Part shown: one piece after another, positions 61,894 to 64,000 of the stretch | Layout: every line of letters begins with the position of its first letter | How positions within the stretch are numbered: the first letter of the stretch is position 1 | Assembly (NCBI RefSeq): GCF_001701025.1 | Contig: NZ_CP016793.1 | Location: forward strand, 6,138,001-6,202,000 | Source: Lentzea guizhouensis | GTDB lineage: Bacteria; Actinomycetota; Actinomycetes; Mycobacteriales; Pseudonocardiaceae | Reading direction: 5' to 3' | DNA: 64,000 nucleotides | Notes under the pieces: generated by a model | Databases searched by the model: none | What the model saw: only the letters and a program-made list of their open reading frames with translations | What the model was told of the DNA's origin: nothing | Made by a program: the position numbers and the translations under genes

Positions 61894-63207
61894 ATGCTTG
61901 GCACCAAATGGACGGCGAAACTCCGTGCAGGGCTCGTCGTCGCCGGCGTGCTCGCTGCCGCCGCGTGCGGCGGGGCCGCGGACAACGCCGACGGACCCGT
62001 GCGCGTGTCGGTCTGGGCCTGGTACCCGGAGTTCAAGGCCGTGGTCGACGCGTTCAACGCCTCCCACAAGGACATCCAGGTCGAGTGGACCAACGTCGGC
62101 ACCGGCCCGGACCAGTACGCCAAGCTCAAAACGGCGTTCACCGCCGGCAAGGGCGCACCGGACGTGGCTATGGTCGAGTTCCAGCAGATCCCGACGTTCG
62201 TCATCCTCGACGCGCTGGTGGACATGGGGCCGTACGGCGCCAACGACGACAAGGACCTCTACGCCGAATGGGCGTGGAGCCAGGCGACCGACGGCGACAA
62301 GGTTTATGCCATCCCGGTGGACGGCGGACCGATGGCGCTGATGTACCGGAAGGACCTCTTCGACAAGCACGGCATCCCGGTGCCGACGACGTGGGCGGAG
62401 TACGCCGACGCGGCGGCGAAGATCAAGGCCGTCGACCCGAACGCCTACATCGCGAGCTTCGGCAGTGACGGCGGCTGGCTCAACGGGCTGATGTGGCAGG
62501 CGGGCTGCCGTCCGTACGGCTACTCGCAGGCCAAGGCCAAGGACCAGGTGAAGATCGACCTGACCGCGCCCGAGTGCGAGAAGGTCGTCGAGCTGTACGG
62601 CGACCTGGTGAGCAAAGGCCTGATGGCGCAGGACAAGTTCTTCACCGCCGACGCCACCGCGGCGCTGGACTCCGGCAAGTACTGGACCTGGGCCGCGGCC
62701 GGCTGGACGCCCGGTTACGTGGCCGGCTCGCTCAAGAACACCGCGGGCAAGTGGGCGGTGGCGCCGATGCCGCAGTGGACCGCGGGCGCCGACGAGCAGG
62801 GCGACTGGGGCGGTTCGACGTTCACCGTGACCAAGCAGGCCAAGAACCCGCAGGCGGCGGCCACGGTGGCCCGCGAGCTGTTCGGCCGCTCGAAGGCCGC
62901 GTGGGACATCGGGCTGAACAAGGCGTTCCTCTACCCGCTGGTGAAGGAGGTCGCGGCTGACCCGGCGTTCACCGGCAAGGCCTATGACTTCTTCGACGGC
63001 CAGAAGGTGAACGAGATCTTCGTGCCGGTGTCGGAGAAGCTGGGCGAGTTCCAGTACACGCCGTTCCAGGACTTCGTCTTCAAGGACCTGAACGACCGCA
63101 CCGCCGAGGCGATGTCAGGCAGCAGGCAGTGGAGCACGGTGCTGGAGGAGACGCAGAAGAACGTCGTCGCGTACGCCGAGAAGCAGGGCTTCAAGGTCAG
63201 CCGGTAG
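61894..63207 (+). CDS. Sugar ABC transporter substrate-binding lipoprotein
   Basis: ATG 61894 gives 437 residues. A lipoprotein signal ends VLAAAACGGA (Cys lipidated). The mature part is a type I extracellular solute-binding protein (VSVWAWYPEFKAVVDAFNAS, VAMVEFQQIPTFVILDALVD, AIPVDGGPMALMYRKDLFDK, GGSTFTVTKQAKNPQAAATV). First gene of the LacI-controlled uptake operon, followed by a permease. Likely imports oligosaccharides released by the nearby beta-galactosidase; ligand not determinable. Confidence 0.93.
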   Translation: MLGTKWTAKLRAGLVVAGVLAAAACGGAADNADGPVRVSVWAWYPEFKAVVDAFNASHKDIQVEWTNVGTGPDQYAKLKTAFTAGKGAPDVAMVEFQQIPTFVILDALVDMGPYGANDDKDLYAEWAWSQATDGDKVYAIPVDGGPMALMYRKDLFDKHGIPVPTTWAEYADAAAKIKAVDPNAYIASFGSDGGWLNGLMWQAGCRPYGYSQAKAKDQVKIDLTAPECEKVVELYGDLVSKGLMAQDKFFTADATAALDSGKYWTWAAAGWTPGYVAGSLKNTAGKWAVAPMPQWTAGADEQGDWGGSTFTVTKQAKNPQAAATVARELFGRSKAAWDIGLNKAFLYPLVKEVAADPAFTGKAYDFFDGQKVNEIFVPVSEKLGEFQYTPFQDFVFKDLNDRTAEAMSGSRQWSTVLEETQKNVVAYAEKQGFKVSR

Positions 63208-63216
63208 TGCACCCGA

Positions 63217-63248
63217 GGCCTGGCGCGGCCCGCGGGTCGCGCCAGGCC
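63217..63248 (+). terminator. Intercistronic hairpin between binding-protein and permease genes
   Basis: An 11-base perfect stem pairs 63217-63227 with 63238-63248 (GGCCTGGCGCG and its complement) around a 10-base loop, starting 10 bases after the binding-protein stop. Such a hairpin within an operon can act as partial terminator or 3' stabiliser, giving more binding protein than permease. Confidence 0.65.
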
Positions 63249-63274
63249 GACCACCCCAGTCCAGGAGGTCCCCC

Positions 63275-64000
63275 GTGACGCGGTCCATACCGATCACGGC
63301 ACCCGCGGCCGACGACCTGCCGCCGTCTCCCCGCCCGGTCGAGAGCCGGTCACGACCCAGTCGGCGCCGGGTCACCGCGCACCCGGTGGCCGGAGCGCTG
63401 TTCGTCCTGCCGTTCTTCCTCGTCGTCGTCGCGTTCCTGGTCGTGCCGCTCGGCTACGCGTTCTGGCTCAGCCTGTCCAGCAAGAGCCTCGCGCTCGGCA
63501 CCCGGTTCACCGGCGTCGACAACTACGTGCGCGCGTTCACCGACCCGCTTCTGCTGGACGGCCTGCTGCGGGTCGTCCTCTTCGGACTGGTGCAGATCCC
63601 CGTCATGCTGGGCATCGCGCTGGCCGGAGCGTTGACGCTCGACGCCGTCACGACGAGGTTCGCGGTGGCGTTCCGGCTCATCGCGTTCATGCCCTACGCC
63701 GTGCCGGCCGTCGTCGGCGCGCTCATGTGGGGCTTCCTGTACAGCCGCACGTTCGGCCCGTTCGCGGACCTGCCGACGCTCGTCGGTGGTGACCCGATCG
63801 ACTTCTTCAGCGCCTCGCTGCTGCTGGTGTCGCTGGGCAACATCGTGACCTGGGCGTGGACCGGCTACAACATGATCATCCTGTACTCGGCGTTGCAGGG
63901 CGTGCCGCGCGAGATGTACGAGGCCGCGGTCATCGACGGGGCCACGCCGGTGCAGATCGCCTTGCGGGTCAAGGTGCCCGCGATCAAACAGGCCATCTCG
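63275..64000 (+). CDS. Sugar ABC transporter permease (MalF-type), runs off the right edge
   Basis: GTG 63275 follows CCAGGAGG (63260-63267) and stays open to the window end, 242 codons. After a polar N-terminus (SRSRPSRRRVTAHPVAGALF) come membrane helices (LPFFLVVVAFLVVPLGYAFW, FRLIAFMPYAVPAVVGALMW) and the ATPase-contact loop EAAVIDGATPVQIALRVKVP. Incomplete at the 3' end. A second permease gene is expected after it. Confidence 0.92.
   Translation, partial: MTRSIPITAPAADDLPPSPRPVESRSRPSRRRVTAHPVAGALFVLPFFLVVVAFLVVPLGYAFWLSLSSKSLALGTRFTGVDNYVRAFTDPLLLDGLLRVVLFGLVQIPVMLGIALAGALTLDAVTTRFAVAFRLIAFMPYAVPAVVGALMWGFLYSRTFGPFADLPTLVGGDPIDFFSASLLLVSLGNIVTWAWTGYNMIILYSALQGVPREMYEAAVIDGATPVQIALRVKVPAIKQAIS

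Overview
This is high-GC actinomycete DNA: dense genes, many GTG and a few TTG starts, SARP/AfsR-type regulators, an ANTAR protein, a spore-pigment type II PKS and a decayed pSAM2-like integration scar. A Pseudonocardiaceae-like genus (Lentzea, Saccharothrix, Actinosynnema) is plausible, but that is inference from gene content and style. No rRNA, complete tRNA or CRISPR array was seen.

Layout. 1-4.9 kb: a 5'-truncated Baeyer-Villiger-type monooxygenase, an AraC regulator broken by a tandem duplication, a TIGR01777 epimerase, and small membrane and NAD-binding proteins. 4.9-15.6 kb: GAF-ANTAR regulator, a large membrane protein with a TIR-like segment, an anti-sigma-type ATPase, two methyltransferases, a TetR/quinone-oxidoreductase pair, a two-component system and a serine-hydrolase lipoprotein.

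15.9-24.55 kb is the highlight. It is an eight-gene, mostly overlapping operon: MIO-type aromatic amino acid lyase/aminomutase, sulfotransferase-fold protein, SAM methyltransferase, then four genes in the same order and of the same families as Campylobacter Cj1418-Cj1417-Cj1416-Cj1415 (L-glutamine kinase, gamma-glutamyl-CDP-amidate hydrolase, CTP:phosphoglutamine cytidylyltransferase, cytidine diphosphoramidate kinase), and an MFS exporter. In Campylobacter these enzymes make the activated phosphoramidate for capsule decoration. Here they sit in what looks like a small-molecule gene cluster. I infer a pathway that puts a (possibly O-methylated) phosphoramidate on an aromatic amino-acid-derived scaffold, with the sulfotransferase-like protein as candidate transferase using the 3'-phosphorylated nucleotide donor. 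A FAD monooxygenase, an SGNH esterase and a 1075-residue SARP-type activator follow and may belong to it.

30.5-43.8 kb: two repressor/target pairs with clear operators (TetR-SDR, MarR-drug exporter), Lrp regulator with M20 peptidase, CsbD, a multiply frameshifted LysR containing an exact 133-bp tandem duplication, EamA exporter, and a BTAD regulator/pseudokinase/BTAD-NB-ARC group. 43.9-48.0 kb: envelope proteins ending in an 818-residue secreted protein with 12 repeats and a C-terminal toxin-like domain, followed by a small candidate immunity gene and a strong terminator.

48.6-55.75 kb (minus strand): a whiE-type spore-pigment cluster with duplicated SchA/CurD genes. Its chain-length-factor gene reads through only with at least three frame changes. 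56.5-57.2 kb: 3' half of a tRNA-Pro, a dead integrase C-terminus and a beheaded epimerase, the scar of an integrative element. 57.3-64 kb: secreted GH2 beta-galactosidase, LacI-family repressor and sugar ABC transporter genes with three matching operators; the permease runs off the end.

Several genes are frameshifted (AraC, TspO-like, LysR, Pro/Lys-rich protein, CLF). I cannot tell genuine decay from sequence or assembly error; resequencing those spots would decide.
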